Assembly: GCA_032718475.1 (NCBI GenBank) | Contig: JAUCBJ010000945.1 | Location: 1 to 55,342, forward strand | DNA length: 55,342 nt | DNA from: Nemertoderma westbladi | Taxonomy: Eukaryota > Xenacoelomorpha > Nemertodermatida > Nemertodermatidae | Reading direction: 5' to 3' | Part shown: one piece after another, positions 54,711-55,342 of the stretch | How positions within the stretch are numbered: the stretch's first letter is position 1 | How the letters are laid out: each line of letters starts with the position of its first letter | Made by a program: the position numbers and the translations under genes | Notes under the pieces: model-generated | Databases searched by the model: none | What the model was told of the DNA's origin: nothing | What the model saw: only the letters and a program-made list of their open reading frames with translations

Positions 54711-55080
54711 TAAGTCCTTTTGTTATTAGGTCCTAAAGGCATTAGGTCTGCGTCATTAGGTCCTCTGGGGTAATTTCATGGTGTCATTAAGGGAAATGAG
54801 CAGGTTACAGTGACATATTATTCTAACCAAAACAATAAACGAGTCAAACAGGCTACAGTATAATTTTGGCTGATAATCAGCAGTAAATATAAATAAAACT
54901 ACAGTCCGTGTCTCAAAGCGCATCTGTTCTTTGGAATTTTTACACTTACTATTTATTTTGAAACTTTTTAAAATTTTGACCTAACGACACAGGACCTAAT
55001 GTCGCAGGACCTAAATGTCGCAGGACCTAATGAACACTAAAAGGACCTAAAGACCAGGGCCTAACGACCAAAGGACTTAA
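54711..55080. mobile_element. Fold-back element with GGACCTAA clusters
   Basis: The ends TAAGTCCTTTTGTTATTAGG and AAAGGACTTA are inverted. Three to four TTAGGTCC words lie at 54734-54776 and five to six GGACCTAA words at 54993-55052, in opposite orientation. The middle is non-coding. Target duplication not resolved. Confidence 0.6.
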
Positions 55081-55166
55081 TAACGTGTTACCGTATAATA
55101 TAGTACTGTATTCAAATATGTGAATTACAATTAATTTTGGATAAACACATTTACTTTGTCAAAATT

Positions 55167-55314
55167 TATCTTGTCATAAATAGCTAAATATATTGTCAAA
55201 GTGAAAGAAATAAATCTAGTCAAATATTGTTGACAAGATGTCTGATGTATTTCGTTCAGATTTATCTTGTGAAGTTTGTATCTTTCCAATTTGCCAAACT
55301 GTTTTCTAAGAGTG
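55167..55314. repeat. Right terminal and subterminal repeats of the CACTA-like element
   Basis: TATCTTGTCA occurs exactly at 55167-55176, with one-mismatch versions at 55231 and 55263. The inverted end (TAAGAGTG) closes the element at 55314. Confidence 0.75.
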
Positions 55315-55342
55315 TATCAAATTCGTTTATTTTTAAAATCAC

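Larger units (their letters stand above)
47218..55314. mobile_element. CACTA-like DNA transposon (8097 bp) in the capsid gene
   Basis: The left end is CACTCTTAAAAAAAGTT; the right end, inverted, is CACTCTTAGAAAACAGTT. Similarity continues for about 35 bp. The flanks are TA on both sides (47216-47217 and 55315-55316), a 2-bp target duplication. TATCTTGTCA motifs are clustered near both ends, as in CACTA/EnSpm elements. It carries a DDE transposase and a second gene, both on the minus strand, plus about 3 kb of gene-free DNA on the right with two nested smaller elements. Confidence 0.88.
39542..55342 (+). mobile_element. Polinton/Maverick, interrupted and running off the right edge
   Basis: Packaging ATPase, Polinton-type integrase with chromodomain-like tail and a capsid protein occur in one densely packed row of + strand genes (40438-47217). 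The left boundary is inferred at 39539 or 39542, where BEL integrase coding breaks off and an AG-starting sequence begins; Polintons characteristically start with AG. An 8.1-kb CACTA-like transposon sits in the capsid gene. The protein-primed DNA polymerase B, the adenovirus-type protease and the right terminal repeat are not seen and may lie beyond 55342. Confidence 0.8.

Overview
The window is eukaryotic and looks like intergenic or heterochromatin-like DNA from an invertebrate. Nearly all recognisable sequence is transposable elements; I found no convincing host gene and no rRNA, intact tRNA or CRISPR. Diverse BEL/Pao, Ty3/Gypsy, RTE, CR1/L2-like, piggyBac-like, CACTA-like and Polinton/Maverick elements, (AAT)n LINE tails and frequent TAGGCCTA/TACCGGTA words fit a marine invertebrate, perhaps an echinoderm or other deuterostome. 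The species call is a weak inference.

Region by region. 1-1250: satellite-like repeats, then a decayed Ty3/Gypsy RT-RNase H. 1259-5640 (-): a CR1/L2-like LINE whose frame is broken only by four TGA codons. 6012-10697 (+): an RTE-type LINE with a 14-bp target duplication, split at a TTAA by a 1557-bp piggyBac-like non-autonomous element. 10.7-12.3 kb: a Gypsy integrase scrap, G-runs and tRNA-like repeats. 15.3-20.3 kb (-): the 3' half of a BEL element, integrase followed by an extra third ORF (ORF3). 20.3-21.4 kb (-): a second RTE copy inside that integrase. 21.4-28.0 kb (+): another BEL (1618-bp LTR plus gag-pol), broken in RNase H at 28001 by an LTR of the same family in reverse orientation. 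That reversed LTR is followed by a polypurine tract and a complete ORF3 (29809-32409, -). 34.1-39.5 kb (+): a third BEL element without ORF3, cut inside integrase by a Polinton (about 39542 onward). The Polinton capsid gene is in turn cut at 47217 by an 8.1-kb CACTA-like transposon (47218-55314), which carries two genes and two smaller nested elements.

The most notable system is the BEL/Pao lineage with ORF3. Two divergent copies share an RNase D-like DEDDy-type 3'-5' exonuclease signature, tandem CxxC/CCHC zinc knuckles and a basic tail. The first copy lies directly after integrase and the second directly before the PPT and LTR, so both occupy the position retroviruses use for env. I know of no description of such an ORF. 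A role in processing the element's own nucleic acids or degrading host small RNAs is speculation.

The Polinton keeps a compact virus-like gene row: unknown protein, RING-type protein, packaging ATPase, small membrane-active-type protein, integrase, two related virion-type proteins, basic protein and capsid protein. No DNA polymerase B or protease is visible, but the element runs off the right edge of the window.
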